Assembly: GCF_900129795.1 (NCBI RefSeq)
Contig: NZ_FQWW01000007.1
Coordinates: 124,001-188,000 of the forward strand
DNA: 64,000 nt
DNA from: Flavobacterium sp. CF108
GTDB taxonomy: Bacteria; Bacteroidota; Bacteroidia; Flavobacteriales; Flavobacteriaceae
Direction of reading: 5' to 3'
This document shows, in pieces, positions 26,520-39,600 of this stretch (position 1 is the stretch's first letter; each line of letters begins with the position of its first letter). The notes below the pieces were generated by a model. The model saw only the letters and a program-made list of their open reading frames with translations, ran no database searches and was not told where the DNA came from. The translations under genes and the position numbers were made by a program.

Positions 26520-28004
26520 ATGATAAAGGAAATGAATGCTATTGAGAAAACAACAGAACCAATTGAATTGGAGTGTTACTTCTCTAAATTTAGAGAAAAT
26601 ACAATAGGAGTAGATCACCGCTTTAAATCCGTTTACGGAAAGCAAAACCTGCTTTATGCAGATTGGGTTGCCAGCGGAAGATTATACGCTCCAATTGAGG
26701 ATATTATGCTCAATAAAATTGGTCCAATGATTGCCAATACGCATTCACTTTCTAGTCAGACAGGAAAGACTTCAACTCATGCTTATCAATATGCGAGAGA
26801 TATCATTAAGAAATCAGTAAATGCCAATGAATCTGATGTTTTGGTGACAACCGGAACCGGAATGACGGCGGCTTTATCAAAATTGCACCGTATTATGCGT
26901 TTGCGAAAAGAATATGAAAATGACAAACCAGTTGTTTTTATAACGCACATGGAGCATCATTCTAATCAGGTTTCGTGGTATGAAACCAATGCCGATGTTG
27001 TGATTTTACCTCCAGACGAAAATAATTTAGTCGATCCCAAAATTCTTTCCGAAGAAATTAAAAAATATGCTCATAGAAGCTTAAAAATAGGCTCGTTTAC
27101 GGCTTGTTCCAACGTTACAGGAATTATTACGCCTTATCATGAATTGGCCAAAATCATGCACCAAAACGGCGGACTTTGCTTTGTTGATTTTGCAGCTTCG
27201 GCACCGTATGTCAAAATCGATATGCACCCAAAAGATCCGGAACAGCAATTAGATGCTATTTTCTTTTCTCCGCATAAATTTTTAGGCGGACCGGGAACTT
27301 GCGGTGTTTTGGTTTTTAATGAAAAATTATACCAATCTGAGTTTCCCGATAATCCGGGCGGCGGAAATGTAAAATGGACCAATCCGTTAGGAAGATATTG
27401 TTATAGCGAGGACATAGAAGTTAGAGAAGATGGCGGGACACCAGGCTTTCTACAAGTAATAAGAGCTGCTTTAGCTTTAGAATTAAAAGAAAAAATGGGA
27501 GTTTTAAACATCAAAAACAGAGAAAAAGAACTGCTTGCTCTTTGTTTTTCGAGACTTCAAAAAATAAAAGGGTTGTCTATTTTAGGAGATTTAAAAACAG
27601 AAAGAATTGGCTGTGTTTCTTTTATAATCGAAGATATTCACTATAATTTAATCGTAAGGCTTTTAAATGACCGTTTCGGGATTCAGGTTCGCGGAGGCTG
27701 GTCATGTGCAAGTACTTATGCACATTATTTGTTCAATATAAACGAAAAGAAATCAGCGCAAATTACAAACGAACTTTTAGAGAGAAACCAAACTAATAAA
27801 CCGGGCTGGGTACGTTTGTCGCTGCATCCAATTACGACAAATGATGAACTTAATTTTATTTGCGATGCAATTGAACAAGTATCTTTACATTATAAAAAAT
27901 GGCAGAAAGATTATGAGTATAATCCCATAACAAATGAATTTGAAAATCCTGAAATTAAAGAAACTATAGCTGAAGAAGTAAATGAATGGTTTAAGTTAGA
28001 ATAA
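26520..28004 (+). CDS. Class V aminotransferase / cysteine-desulfurase-like PLP enzyme
   Basis: This 494-residue fold-type I PLP enzyme has the 'THMEHHSNQVSWYE' motif of the SufS/NifS group. 'SFTACSNVTGII', 'CFVDFAASAPY' (cofactor Asp) and the Schiff-base Lys253 in 'FFSPHKFLGGPGTCGVLV' follow. 'VRGGWSCASTYAHYLF' carries a Cys in the region of the desulfurase active-site loop. The length exceeds the usual 400-420 residues because of N- and C-terminal additions. It may be a cysteine/selenocysteine lyase-like enzyme or an aminotransferase. A second in-frame ATG lies at 26532. Context: SAM riboswitch upstream, metNIQ downstream. Confidence 0.8.
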   Translation: MIKEMNAIEKTTEPIELECYFSKFRENTIGVDHRFKSVYGKQNLLYADWVASGRLYAPIEDIMLNKIGPMIANTHSLSSQTGKTSTHAYQYARDIIKKSVNANESDVLVTTGTGMTAALSKLHRIMRLRKEYENDKPVVFITHMEHHSNQVSWYETNADVVILPPDENNLVDPKILSEEIKKYAHRSLKIGSFTACSNVTGIITPYHELAKIMHQNGGLCFVDFAASAPYVKIDMHPKDPEQQLDAIFFSPHKFLGGPGTCGVLVFNEKLYQSEFPDNPGGGNVKWTNPLGRYCYSEDIEVREDGGTPGFLQVIRAALALELKEKMGVLNIKNREKELLALCFSRLQKIKGLSILGDLKTERIGCVSFIIEDIHYNLIVRLLNDRFGIQVRGGWSCASTYAHYLFNINEKKSAQITNELLERNQTNKPGWVRLSLHPITTNDELNFICDAIEQVSLHYKKWQKDYEYNPITNEFENPEIKETIAEEVNEWFKLE

Positions 28005-28032
28005 ATCATAAAATAAATATTCGAAAAGTATT

Positions 28033-28065
28033 AAACCTGACAGGTTTTTAAAATCTGTCAGGTTT
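28033..28065. terminator. AAACCTGACAGGTTTT palindrome after the PLP enzyme
   Basis: AAACCTGACAGGTTTT and AAATCTGTCAGGTTT form an inverted repeat 28 bases after the stop and 37 bases before the next ATG. It is probably a terminator and belongs to the same family as 24723-24755. Confidence 0.55.
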
Positions 28066-28101
28066 CGTTATGAATTACTTTTGTACAATAAAAAGATAAA
28101 A

Positions 28102-29091
28102 ATGAAAGCAATAGTATTACAGGAAAATCGAGAATTTCAATTAGAAGATGTTGAAATTCCGCAACCCAGAGAACATCAAATTCAGGTAAAAATAAAAGCT
28201 TCAGGTTTTAATCCGATTGATTATCAAATGACAGAAGACGGGTCTGAAAGAAAACTTTTGCACTCTCCAATTCTGGGACGTGAATTTTCTGGAATTGTAT
28301 CAGCAATTGGTAAAAATGTAACTGATTTTAAAATTGGTGATGCTGTTTTCTGCGGATCAGGAAGTATGGGGTCTAATGGAACTTACACCGAATATATTTC
28401 TGTTCCCGAAGCAATTGCGGTGCATAAACCTTCTAATATTTCTTTTGAAGAAGCGGCAGCAATTCCGTCAGCAGGGTTAACAGCTTTGCAAGTCTTTAAT
28501 CGTATCAATGTCAGTTTTTCTGATTCGATATTGATAACCGGAGCTGTGGGCGGAGTTGGAAATGTATTTGTTAAAATATTGATAGCAAATGGTTTTCAGA
28601 ATTTTGTGGTTACAGCCGGGAATAAAAATAGTATTAATGCATTAATTGATCTCGGTGTAAAACCAAAACAAATCATCAATTATAAAAAAGAAGAAATATA
28701 CGAAACTGCACTTTCTTTAAACGGAAATAAAAATTTTGATATTGCAGTTGATTTGGTTGGAAACAATGTTGCAGAAATTGCAGCAAAACTTTTAAAAACC
28801 AATGGAATCTATGTTGATGTAACCAATTTTTCTACTCCAGAATCGCGAGGAATTCTTTTTACAAAAGGTGCCTCAATCTTAAATATTTCCAATTATGCCC
28901 ACGGACTTGAAAAACGTTACGATTATTACAAAAACGGATTGAATGCGTTACGATTACTTTTAGAACAGCAAAAGATTACACCACCCGTTATTTTAATAGT
29001 TGGAGATTTAGAAGTAAATACAGTAGAAAAAGCCCATACAATACTTCGTGAAAACAAAACAGAAGGAAAAAAGTTGATTATGAAGGTTTAG
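28102..29091 (+). CDS. Zinc-free MDR / quinone-oxidoreductase-like NADPH dehydrogenase
   Basis: The product has 329 residues. It has a GroES-like N-domain (AIVLQENREFQLEDVEIPQP; 'GREFSGIVSAIGKNV') and a Rossmann domain with 'ILITGAVGGVGNVFVKIL'. The Cys/His zinc ligands of true alcohol dehydrogenases are absent. The ATG at 28102 fits the usual start 'MKAIVLQ'; the upstream TTG does not. The family reduces quinones or activated alkenes with NADPH. It is flanked by a palindromic terminator and a CACGCAGATTT repeat, so it is probably monocistronic. Confidence 0.85.
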   Translation: MKAIVLQENREFQLEDVEIPQPREHQIQVKIKASGFNPIDYQMTEDGSERKLLHSPILGREFSGIVSAIGKNVTDFKIGDAVFCGSGSMGSNGTYTEYISVPEAIAVHKPSNISFEEAAAIPSAGLTALQVFNRINVSFSDSILITGAVGGVGNVFVKILIANGFQNFVVTAGNKNSINALIDLGVKPKQIINYKKEEIYETALSLNGNKNFDIAVDLVGNNVAEIAAKLLKTNGIYVDVTNFSTPESRGILFTKGASILNISNYAHGLEKRYDYYKNGLNALRLLLEQQKITPPVILIVGDLEVNTVEKAHTILRENKTEGKKLIMKV

Positions 29092-29100
29092 ATATTTTTT

Positions 29101-29231
29101 TTACGCAGATTTGGCAGATTTAGGCAGATTTTAATAGTAAAATGCCAAAAAAAAAATAATCTGCTCAAATCTGCCTAAATCTGCCAAATCTGCGTGAAAA
29201 AATCTTTTTAATCCTTTAATCTGTGGCAAAA
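29101..29231. repeat. CACGCAGATTT palindrome with AATCTGTGGC tail
   Basis: TTACGCAGATTTGGCAGATT faces AATCTGCCAAATCTGCGTGA, followed by AATCCTTTAATCTGTGGC. It is another member of the dispersed family. Bases 29232-29400 show no gene, only a 'CGTTCCTCAGGAATGACA' fragment of the class seen at 2287. Confidence 0.55.
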
Positions 29232-29426
29232 ATTGGCGATAATCTGTACGGAGTTTCTAGTGCGATTCCTCGTTCCTCAGGAATGACAAATTGGATTGTT
29301 TAAACAAAGCAGATAAGCTTTAAATCAAAGCAACCGTTATAGTAATCTACTATTTTGATAGGTTAATAAAAGTTTTAATGGTTTTTATACTAAAATTAAA
29401 ATTATCTATTTAAATTTGCAGCAACA

Positions 29427-29495
29427 ATGAGAAATAATAGCCAGAAATTGAATAATTATTATAGCTGCAGCATGATGTGCTGTGATGCTTTATGA
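29427..29495 (+). CDS. Cys/Met-rich leader peptide (22 aa) upstream of metNIQ
   Basis: The ATG at 29427 encodes MRNNSQKLNNYYSCSMMCCD-A-L and then TGA. Three Cys and two internal Met codons fall within eight residues. A TAnnTTTG element (TAAATTTG, 29411-29418) lies only 8 bases before the ATG, so the transcript may start almost at the start codon. A terminator lies downstream, and a GGCTT segment (29503-29507) can pair with its left arm. This is the layout of a transcription-attenuation leader sensing Cys or Met supply. Confidence 0.55.
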   Translation: MRNNSQKLNNYYSCSMMCCDAL

Positions 29496-29502
29496 TTGAT
29501 TT

Positions 29503-29568
29503 GGCTTATATATAAAATGATATTATTTATTTCAAAAAGCCTTTCAAATAATTATGAAAGGCTTTTTT
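29503..29568 (+). terminator. Attenuator in front of metN
   Basis: The terminator stem AAAAAGCCTTTC (29534-29545) with GAAAGGCTTTTTT (29556-29568) lies 24 bases before the metN ATG. GGCTT at 29503-29507 is complementary to AAGCC (29537-29541) in the left arm, so a competing antiterminator can form. Placing a strong terminator between leader ORF and operon implies readthrough control. Confidence 0.65.
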
Positions 29569-29591
29569 GTTTTTAAACTAGAATTGAACAA

Positions 29592-30623
29592 ATGATTGAA
29601 TTAAAAAACGTTACCAAAACTTTTCATCAAAAGGACAGAATCGTTTCTGCTTTAGATGATGTTTCGCTAAAGGTTCCGCAAGGGAAAATTTTTGGTGTTA
29701 TTGGAACTTCGGGAGCTGGAAAAAGTACATTGATTCGATGTGTAAATCTTTTAGAAAGACCAACTTCGGGAGAAATTTTTGTTAATGGAAAACCATTGAT
29801 GCAAATGTCGAATGCTCAATTGGCAATTGAAAGAAGACAAATCGGGATGATTTTTCAGCACTTTAACCTGCTTTCTTCAAGAACGGTTTTTGATAACGTT
29901 GCTTTTCCGCTTGAATTGATTGGAACTCCAAAAGCAGCAATTAAAACCCGTGTTTTAGAATTACTGCAAATAGTTGGTTTAGCCGAAAAAGCAAACGATT
30001 ATCCTGCAAGCCTTTCCGGCGGGCAGAAACAAAGAGTTGCGATTGCGAGAACTTTGGCAAATAATCCAAAAGTTTTACTGTGTGATGAAGCGACAAGTGC
30101 ATTAGATCCGGCAACAACACGTTCAATCCTGAATTTATTGAAAGACATTAACCGTCGTTTAAATATTACCGTTTTATTGATTACGCACCAAATGGAAGTC
30201 GTTAAATCGATTTGTGATGAAGTTGCGGTTATCAGCCACGGAAAATTAATAGAGCAGGGAAGTGTAGGCGAAATTTTTGCCGACCCAAAACATGAATTAA
30301 CAAAAGAATTTATTGCTTCGTCGCTTCATTTGGAAATTCCGGACGTTTATCAGGAGAAATTACAAAAGGAAGATAACGGAAGTTTGAATCCGTTATTAAA
30401 GCTTGAAATGACTGGAAAATCAGTTAATGAACCTGTTATTTCAGAGGTTTCAAGATTGTTTGATACCAACTTCAAAATTGTGAGCGCACAGATGGATCAG
30501 GTAGGAGATGTAAACTTTGGCGTTATGCTGATTGAATTATCAGGAAAACGCGAGAATTACGATGCTGCCATTCAATATTTTATTTCAAAACACATTAAAA
30601 CAGAAATCATAGGTTATGTCTGA
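29592..30623 (+). CDS. metN: Methionine ABC transporter ATP-binding protein MetN
   Basis: The 343-residue product has Walker A GTSGAGKST, Q-loop 'IFQHFNLLSSRTVFDNV', signature LSGGQKQRVAIA, Walker B 'VLLCDEATSALD' and H-loop 'LLITHQMEVV'. A C-terminal NIL domain (residues about 265-343) senses methionine in this family. It overlaps metI by 8 bp. It drives uptake of methionine and derivatives with MetI and MetQ at the inner membrane. Expression is probably controlled by the upstream attenuator. Confidence 0.95.
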   Translation: MIELKNVTKTFHQKDRIVSALDDVSLKVPQGKIFGVIGTSGAGKSTLIRCVNLLERPTSGEIFVNGKPLMQMSNAQLAIERRQIGMIFQHFNLLSSRTVFDNVAFPLELIGTPKAAIKTRVLELLQIVGLAEKANDYPASLSGGQKQRVAIARTLANNPKVLLCDEATSALDPATTRSILNLLKDINRRLNITVLLITHQMEVVKSICDEVAVISHGKLIEQGSVGEIFADPKHELTKEFIASSLHLEIPDVYQEKLQKEDNGSLNPLLKLEMTGKSVNEPVISEVSRLFDTNFKIVSAQMDQVGDVNFGVMLIELSGKRENYDAAIQYFISKHIKTEIIGYV

Positions 30624-33600
30624 TTCTATTATCGCTTTATTATTAAATGGAACCTGGGAAACGATTGTTATGACATTTGTGTCTGGCTTTTTTGGTTTCC
30701 TAATCGGACTTCCAACAGGAGTTTTACTTTTCCTTACCCGAAAAAATCAAATCCTGGATCAGCCGGTTTTAAACAGAACTTTATCAGTTATTGTAAACGT
30801 TTTTCGTTCTATTCCGTTCATTATTTTAATCGTTTGGATGATTCCGTTTACACGTGCTATTGTTGGAACTTCGATTGGCGTAAGCGCTGCTTTGGTTCCG
30901 TTAAGTATTGGTGCGGCACCGTTTATTGCTCGTTTAGTTGAAAACAGTTTATTGGGACTGCCATCAGGATTAATTGAAGCCGCAAGAGCTTTAGGAGCAA
31001 CGCCTTTACAAATTGTATATAAAGTATTACTTCCAGAAGCTTTACCATCATTAATAAACGCAGCATCGATTACTTTAATCACTCTTGTAGGTTATTCTGC
31101 AATGGGCGGAGCAGTTGGTGCGGGCGGTTTAGGACAAGTTGGTTATCAATACGGATATATTGGTTATGATGCCGTAACAATGAATTCGGTTTTGGCATTA
31201 TTGGTGATTTTGGTTTTCCTGATTCAGTTTATTGGAGACAGATTATCAAAACATTTTGACCACAGATAATTATCAATTAAAAATTAGGAATTAAAAATTA
31301 AAAATAGATTTGTCATGAAAATAAATTTCTTGAAAACAGCCGGAATTTTAGCTTTATCATTAGTTTTAGTTAATTGTGGAAAAAGTAAAAACAACGATCC
31401 GCATTTTATAAAAGTGGGTGTGGCTTCCGGGCCGGAATTAAAAGTTGCTGAAGCTGCTAAAAAAGTAGCCAAAGATAAATTTGGACTTGAGGTTGAATTG
31501 GTTTCTTTCAACGATTATGTAATTCCAAATGAGGCTTTAAGTCAGGGTGATATTGATGCAAATGCTTTTCAGCATAAACCTTATTTAGATGAGCAATCTA
31601 AACAGCGTGGTTATAAATTGGCAATTATCGGAAATACATTCGTTTATCCAATTGCGGCTTATTCTAAAAAAATAAAAAACCTTTCTGAATTGAAAAACGA
31701 AAGCACTATTATTATTCCAAATGATCCAACAAACGGCGGACGTTCTTTATTGCTTTTACAGAAAAACGGTTTATTAAAATTGAAAGATGGTGTTGGTTTA
31801 TTACCTAAAGTAACAGATATAGTAAGTAATCCTAAAAACTTAAAAATATTAGAGTTAGAAGCTCCTCAATTGCCTCGTGCTTTAGACGATGCTAATGTTT
31901 CGATTGCGATTATCAATAATACTTTTGCTTCTGCAGCTGGATTGGTTCCGTCGCGTGATGCCTTATTTGTAGAAGATAAAGATTCTCCTTATGTAAATCT
32001 TGTGGTTAGCCGCGAAGACAATAAAAACGATGAAAAGGTAAAACAGTTTTTACAGGCTTTTCAATCTCCGGAGGTTGAAGCTGCAGCAGAACGTGAGTTT
32101 AAAGGCGGCGCTGTGAAAGGATGGTAAGTTAATTGTGAATTGTGAGTTGTTAATTGTGAATTGAACTTTGGCAGCTAACTATTTGATATAAAAAAGGCAG
32201 ATGAAAAATTGTTTCATCTGCCTTTTTTTATTTTGTTGTGTTTTTGGCTTCAAATCTTTCTTTTGAAGCTTATATTAGGCCTAACTGTCTTGCTTTATTA
32301 ATAAGCTCGGTATCACCGCCTTTTTCTAATAATAAATGGCTTTTAATATTTGCTTTTCGCTTTTCAATTGAACTCATTGAAAGCGGAATATGATTTGGAA
32401 TATTAACGGTTTTAACTCCTTGTGATAAAAGGATTAAAATCTGGCTGTCGTATTCGTCCCAATTTAAATTTCTGTGCGTTAATTTCTTCTGAGATTTAAC
32501 GATTTCATCACTGTAAATTATTTCTCCTTTTAGAATTTTTTGACAGATAGCAGGAAAGGATTCAAAATTAACTTCACTTTTTGATATAAACCCGTCGGGA
32601 GCAATACTTTTTATAATTCTGTTTACGATGAAGGCTTCGGTATGCATTGTTAATAATAAAATTTTGCATGAAGGAAGCACTTTTCTAATCGTTATAGCCA
32701 AATCAATACCATCGGTAATATTGAATTCTTCATAAGGCGGCAGATTAACATCCAGAATGGCAAAATCCAGTTTGGTATTTTGTTTTTCGAGCAGCATTAT
32801 TTTCTTGTAAGCTGTTTCGCAATTGTATTTTTTTAGGAAGGTTGGTTCAACTGTATCAAAGCAATCGTCAGACAGTAGGTTAACATAACTGTCTACCGTC
32901 ATAGGATGATCATCAACAATTAAAATATTAAGTGACATTATCGTAAAATTTAAACAAAATTAAACAATCTTACGGATTTTCCGTAAAATATGCAACTTTT
33001 TTGGATGTTTTTTTGCAAAAACATAAAAATAACATACCATGAAAAGTAAAGTAATTCGTATTCTTTTTGCATCAGTTTTAATGATGAATTTATCTTGTAC
33101 AACTGATGATCTTGACAACCAAGATTTTAATTCAACCGAAAAAAAAAAGCTAAATGATCAAATCAGCAAAGATGAAACCGTTAACTCCAAAACTGTTGAC
33201 TCTTTAAAAATCAGTTATAATTTACAAATGAGCGCTCCCGATGGAGATCCGCTAAATCCAAAAATTAAATAAAAAATGTTCGACCCTATTTACTGAAGAC
33301 TATAATACTGATATTGAAGTATTATAGTCTTCTTTATTTATGATATATTTGAATTTAATTTATAAAGTATCATTTTGAGATTTAAGTCGAAAATATATAT
33401 TCCAATACTTCTATTAGCAATAGTAATTTTATTTATATTTTATCATAGGAGAGATGAATTAAAAATTAAGAATCAAAATCAAAATACTTTTGATACGGAA
33501 TACTTTAATAAAATTTCAGGAACAGCAAAAGAGAAATATTTAGATTCGCTTGTCGATAATTTAAAGCATCAAAAAAATGACTCTGCTGTTAGAAACGTAT

Positions 33601-36600
33601 ACTTAAAAGCAGGAGAAGAATATTATTACTTGAATAATATTAAAAAATCACATTCATCCAGTTTAACCGCTTTAAAATTATCCAGAGAAGAAAACGATAG
33701 TTCCAGAATAGCAAAGTCTCTTTATTTTATTGGTGACTGTTATGAAAGTTCCCAAAAAGACAGTGCTTACTATTACTATCTGCAGGCTCAAAAAATTTAT
33801 TTAAAGATTCACGACTACAACAAGCTGGGACAAATGTATTTTAATAAAGCATATGTTCTTTTTTATGATGGTAATTATGTAGAGTGTGAGGTAGAATTAA
33901 CTAAAGGTCTTGAATATTTAAAAGATTCAGATAATATAAAATTGCTTTATTCCTGCAATACCTTAATGGGAAATTGTTTAGAAAAGCTGTTTATGTACGA
34001 CCAGGCTTTAAAATATCATCAACTGGCGTTGAGAAATTTAAAAGCAATGAAAAAAAATAATACAGATAGTGATGAAGTGAATAATTTCAATATTTCTTCT
34101 GTAATTAATATTTGTAATTTATATGATTTAAAAGGCGATTATTCTAAATCAATTAATGAACTAAAGCCTTTATTGACTAAAAATTTAAGAAAGAACTGGC
34201 CTAGGTTTTATGCCATCGTTTTGTCTAATCTGGCTTATTCTAAAATGAAAAATAAAGAATATAAAAATGTTGAATCAATGTTTTTAGAGTCTTTGAAAAT
34301 TGTAGACAGCCTGGGATACACTTCTGATGTCATGTATAAAAAAATTCATTTAGGAGAATTTTATCTCACACAAAAAGATTCTTTAAAATCCTTAAAAACG
34401 CTGCAGGAAGCTTATACAGTTTCTATCAAATTAAAAAATACCAATGAAACTTTAAATACATTAAAACTGCTTACCCGAATAGACAGCAGTAAAAGATTGT
34501 TTTATGCCAACCAATATATTGCTATAAGCGACAGCATAAACAGTATTCAAAGCAGAACAAAAAATAAATATGCAAGAATAGAATATGAAACCGTAAAGGT
34601 CGAAGATGAAAATAAGGTTTTGACCAAAAAGAACTTTTACTTTCTAATTTTTTCCTTTGCCTTGTTTTTAGTCTTGTCTGCAATTTCGGTAGCAATTTAC
34701 TTAAAATATAAAAACAAAGAATTAAGATTTGTAAAGCAGCAGCAAAGTGACAGCGACGAAATCTACCAGCTTTTGAGCGAACAGCAAAATATAATTAACG
34801 CCGCAAAAGAAGAAGAAAAAAATAAAATTGCAAGAGAACTTCACGACGGTGTAATGAATAAGGTGTATGGCGTAAGAATGAATTTAGGGTTTTTTAATTC
34901 TAAAACAGATGAAAAAACGATAGAAAAAAGAAAGGAGTATATATTCGAATTACAGAACATCGAAAATGAAATCAGGACTATTTCGCATGATTTGAATCAG
35001 GATTCTTTTTTAGAAAGCAATGATTTCAATACGCTGTTATCCAATTTAATTAAAAGTCAAAACGAGATTAGTAAAACACGGTTTAATTATTTTGTAGATG
35101 AAAGATTTGAGTGGGAGCAGGTGCAGAATATTTATAAAATAAACTTTTACCGTATCATTCAGGAAGCACTTTTAAATATTCAAAAATATGCCAAAGCCTT
35201 AAAAGTCGAGGTAAAAATAGATTTAATTGATAAAGATGTTTTGCAATTATCAATTATTGATGACGGTATTGGATTTGATATCTATACAGTAAAAAGAGGA
35301 ATTGGCTTATCTAATATAAAAGAGAGAACCAACTCTTTAAAAGGAAACTTCGAAGTAAAATCTAAACCGGGCGAAGGCACCGAAATCATTGTAACTTTTA
35401 CTATTTAGCTGTAAAATAAAGTAAAGAAAAAATAAGTCTTATTTTATTGCTCTTCAGTCTTTTACATACCTTTTTTTGATTTAATGCGGGCTAATTTTGC
35501 CTTGTTAATTTGATTTAAAATAAAACAAATCAAATTAATAAAAACTTTAGACTTTGCATTAAATTAAAAATACTTGTCATGAAAATATACAGCTTATTTT
35601 TTTTGTTTTTTACAATTAGTTTTTTTGGAAATCCTGTAGAAATTAAAAATGATACTCCGCCATTAAGCCCGGAAATGGAAAGACTTAATACGGAACTTTT
35701 GGATGTAAAAGCAATGATTAAAAAAAATGCGGCTTACAATACAAAAATTGCCTTCTTTATTGATATGAGAATTAAATCAGGTAAAAACAGATTTTTTGTT
35801 TACGATTTAGAAAAAGATGAAATTATAGACCAAGGTTTAGTTGCAAATGGTTTTGGTTCTGAAACTAATGTTAGAGGAGAATTAAAATTTAGTAATGAAC
35901 CAAATTCAAAATGTACATCATTAGGGAAATATACAGTTGGAAAATCTTATAGAGGAATGTTTGGTAAATCGTATAAATTATCTGGTTTAGATGAAACAAA
36001 CAGCAACGCAGCAAAAAGAGCAATTGTGTTACATTCCTATTCAGCAGTTCCAAATGAAGAACAAGATTATTATATAGCAAACAGCCACGGCTGTCCAATG
36101 GTTAGTGAAGCTTTCTTTAAAAAATTAGAAAAAATAATAGACAGCTCGAAGCCTAATATTATTATGCATATCTATTATTGAGTTTTGAGTTATGAATTAT
36201 AAGTTATGTGTTTTTAAGTTTGAGTTATGGATTATGAGTTATGAATTAAAAGTTGAAACTCATAATCCATAACTCATAATTCAAAACTTAAAAAGAATTA
36301 ACCGTGAGCTGCAACTGAAACATCAGCCCATTCTTCCCATGTTTTTAGTTTTTGCTCGTATGTTTGTTTTGCAAATGGTAAAGCTATTTTTCCTAAAAAT
36401 AAACGTAAAGGCGGGTTTTCAGCTTCAACTAATTTAACGATTGCAGGAACAGTTGCGCTTACTTGTCCAAAAGTATCTGGATCGTGTCCATCAGCAAGTG
36501 CTTTTTTGATTCCGTCGTATGCAGGAATACTTTCGCTGTGGAATCCGTTATCCCAAATATCAGTAAAATAACCATTTGGCTCTACTAAAGAAACATTGAT

Positions 36601-39600
36601 TCCGAATTGTTTTACTTCAGATGCTAAAGTTTCGCTTAAACCTTCAACAGCAAATTTTGAAGCATTATAAAGTCCGATAACCGGTAAAGTTGCGATTCCT
36701 AAAATAGAAGAAACCTGAATAATGTGTCCGCTTTTTTGATTTCTCATAATTGGTAAAACAGCTTGTGTTAACCATAAAGTTCCAAAGAAATTAGTTTCAA
36801 ATTGTGCTCTAGCTTCTGCTTCACTTGCTTCTTCTACAGCACCGTTTAAAGCGTAACCTGCGTTATTGATCAAAATATCAATTGTTCCGAAATGATTTTT
36901 TACTTTTTCAACAACTGCAAATGAATCTTCGCGTTTATTAACGTCAAGTTTTAAAGGTAAAATTGCGTCTCCGTATTTTGCTTTTAAATCGTTTAATGTA
37001 TCGATATTTCTGGCTGTTGCAGCTACTTTATATCCTTTTTCTAAAAATGCTTCTGTCCAGGCTTTTCCAAATCCTTTTGATGCTCCTGAAATTAAAATTG
37101 TTTTTGACATGATTTCTTAAATTGTTAAATGTGAATTGTAAATGATTTTATTTTAATTGGTATTGTAATTTTTATTGCAATTGATATTGATATTTGTTTT
37201 TTGACATTGAAATTGTTATTTACAAATATGACTGATCGGTCATTTTTTTAATAAAAAAAAATTAGATGCTGTTTTGGTCTATTAAATTTTTTAGGGTTTT
37301 AACAATGACTTCCATTTTATCATTGTTTCCAGACATTCTTGACATTAAATGTCCGCCTTCGAGCATTGCAAACATTACAGTTGCAAAATCAGCTGGTTTT
37401 AAATCTGTTTTAAATTCTCCGTTTGCAATTCCTTTTTCTGCTATGCCCGAAAGCAATTGCTGTGCAGTGTGAATAGCGTTATTTACTTTCTGTTTTACGA
37501 TTGGGTTTGTATCATCGGCTTCTGTTCCGAAATTTAATATCGGACAGCCTCCAATAAGCGGTGACTGAAGCGGATTGCTAAAAAAATCGATATAAGCAAA
37601 TAATTGTTCTTTTGATGTTTTAGGTTTGCTTAATGCAGCCTGCAGTTTAGCCGTTAAAACTTTTACATTATGATCTACGGCTGCACAGGCAAGTACTTCT
37701 TTATTTTCAAAATGAACATACATACTTCCTTTAGACAATTTGGTAGCTTCCATAATATCGCTCATAGAAGTAGCTGCAATTCCTTTTGTATTAAAAATAG
37801 GAGCGGCTTTTTCTATAATAAATTGTCTGGTTTCTTCACCTTTTGCCATGATAGCTTTTATTTAACGGTACAAATATATGACCTATTGGTCATATTTGCA
37901 AACAAAAGCAGAATTATTTTTTGAAAAATTTCAAAATGTGCCTGTTTATGAGGGATTCGTGAGGGCAATAATTAATTTTTTGTGTTCAGGATATTGGGCA
38001 ATTAAGGTATCACGATCTCCTAAAAAGTAATTATCAGGATTAAATGGAGGTGCCATAGATACCCCCATAAGGCTCCAGGAATCTTTACTTTTAATTCTTG
38101 AACCAATCCATGTTCCGCCCGGAATCACTTTTATCGGTTTTCCGCCTTTGGCAATATCATTACTAAAAACGCAGACTTCAGATTTTGGCGTATGACCTTC
38201 CGGATACAATAAAAGCATTTCTACAGGCTTTCCGGCATAAAAATGATATAACATATCTCCTGTAACTTTATGCATAATAGAGCAGCGGGAATTATCCAGA
38301 AAGTAATAAATGGCACTGCAAGGTGGGTTTTCTACAGGTGGAATAGGGTAGGTATTGGCAAAATAGCCGCCTTCGGTACTGTTTAACTGCAAATTAAGCA
38401 GCCTGATTATTTCAGATGCTGGTGACATAATGTTAATGTTTAATTGGTTTGTTAGAAATAGTAAATCCCCGAAGATTTATACTAAAACTTCGAGGATTTG
38501 GGGTTAGTAAGCATTATACTCTGGTTCGGTTGATCGGGCTGATATCTGTTAATTCTTTTGTTGGATTAAATGGCGAACCAACGCTTTGCTGGAAATTAAA
38601 ATAATTGTTTGGGTCAACTTTCTTTTTAATTTCTAAAAGGCGTTTATAATTACTTCCATAATATTGTTTGGCCCAGTTGTGCTGCAAAGGATCAATGTAG
38701 TTTACATAAGCTCCAGTGGCTTTTCCGGCATCAGCTAATCTTTCGAAAAATTCATAAGCCCATTCTACATTTTTCAGCGTATCGCCAGGTTTATCTAAAT
38801 CCCAGATTGCTTTAACTTCGGGGATAAAACGACTGTTTCTGTGTACGTATGCTGTAGCATCTGAGGCAACATTTTCGATTGCACCGCCGGCATGTGTCCA
38901 AACGGCAAAACTTTCTGCAGACGGAGCTTTGCTCATTGATTCTATAATAACCTTTGCCACTTTATTATTCATTCCGCCTTTTGGAAGGACGGTAGAACGG
39001 ATGTACGAACTTCTTCCGGCAACTCTTGTCGTGTAACCGTTATAAAATTCCCAGTCCGGAAGCGTCATATTAAACAAATCGGCATTAATTGGTTTTAGTT
39101 TCAAAAGTCCCTGAAGCAACTCAATTCCTTCGGCACCATCACCATTAAAAACCGGAGTTAAACCCAGCACTTTTACATTGGTCGTTTTGTCTATCAAATC
39201 TTTTTGATTTCCCATAAAACCATAAACGGCCATTGCATCTGGAACTTCTTCGACCCATTCGTTGTAATAACCTAAAACATCTTCAGCCATTTCTAACGGA
39301 TATCGAATTTGTCCCACTAACATTTTTTTGCTTAATGGTTTACGAACTCTCATTTCCATTTCAACTACAATTCCAAAGTTTCCGCCGCCGCCGCCAGAGC
39401 AAGCCCAAAAAAGATCAATATCTTCTGCAGATGTACTGTGTACACCAATGTGACGTAATTCGCCGTCTGGAGTAACGATTTTTAAACTTTCAAGATTATC
39501 GATGCTCATTCCGTACGAACGGGAAACAAAACTATATCCGCCGCCAAGCATAAATCCCGGAGGTGCAACAGTAGGGCAGCCGCCGCCTACAGGAATTAAG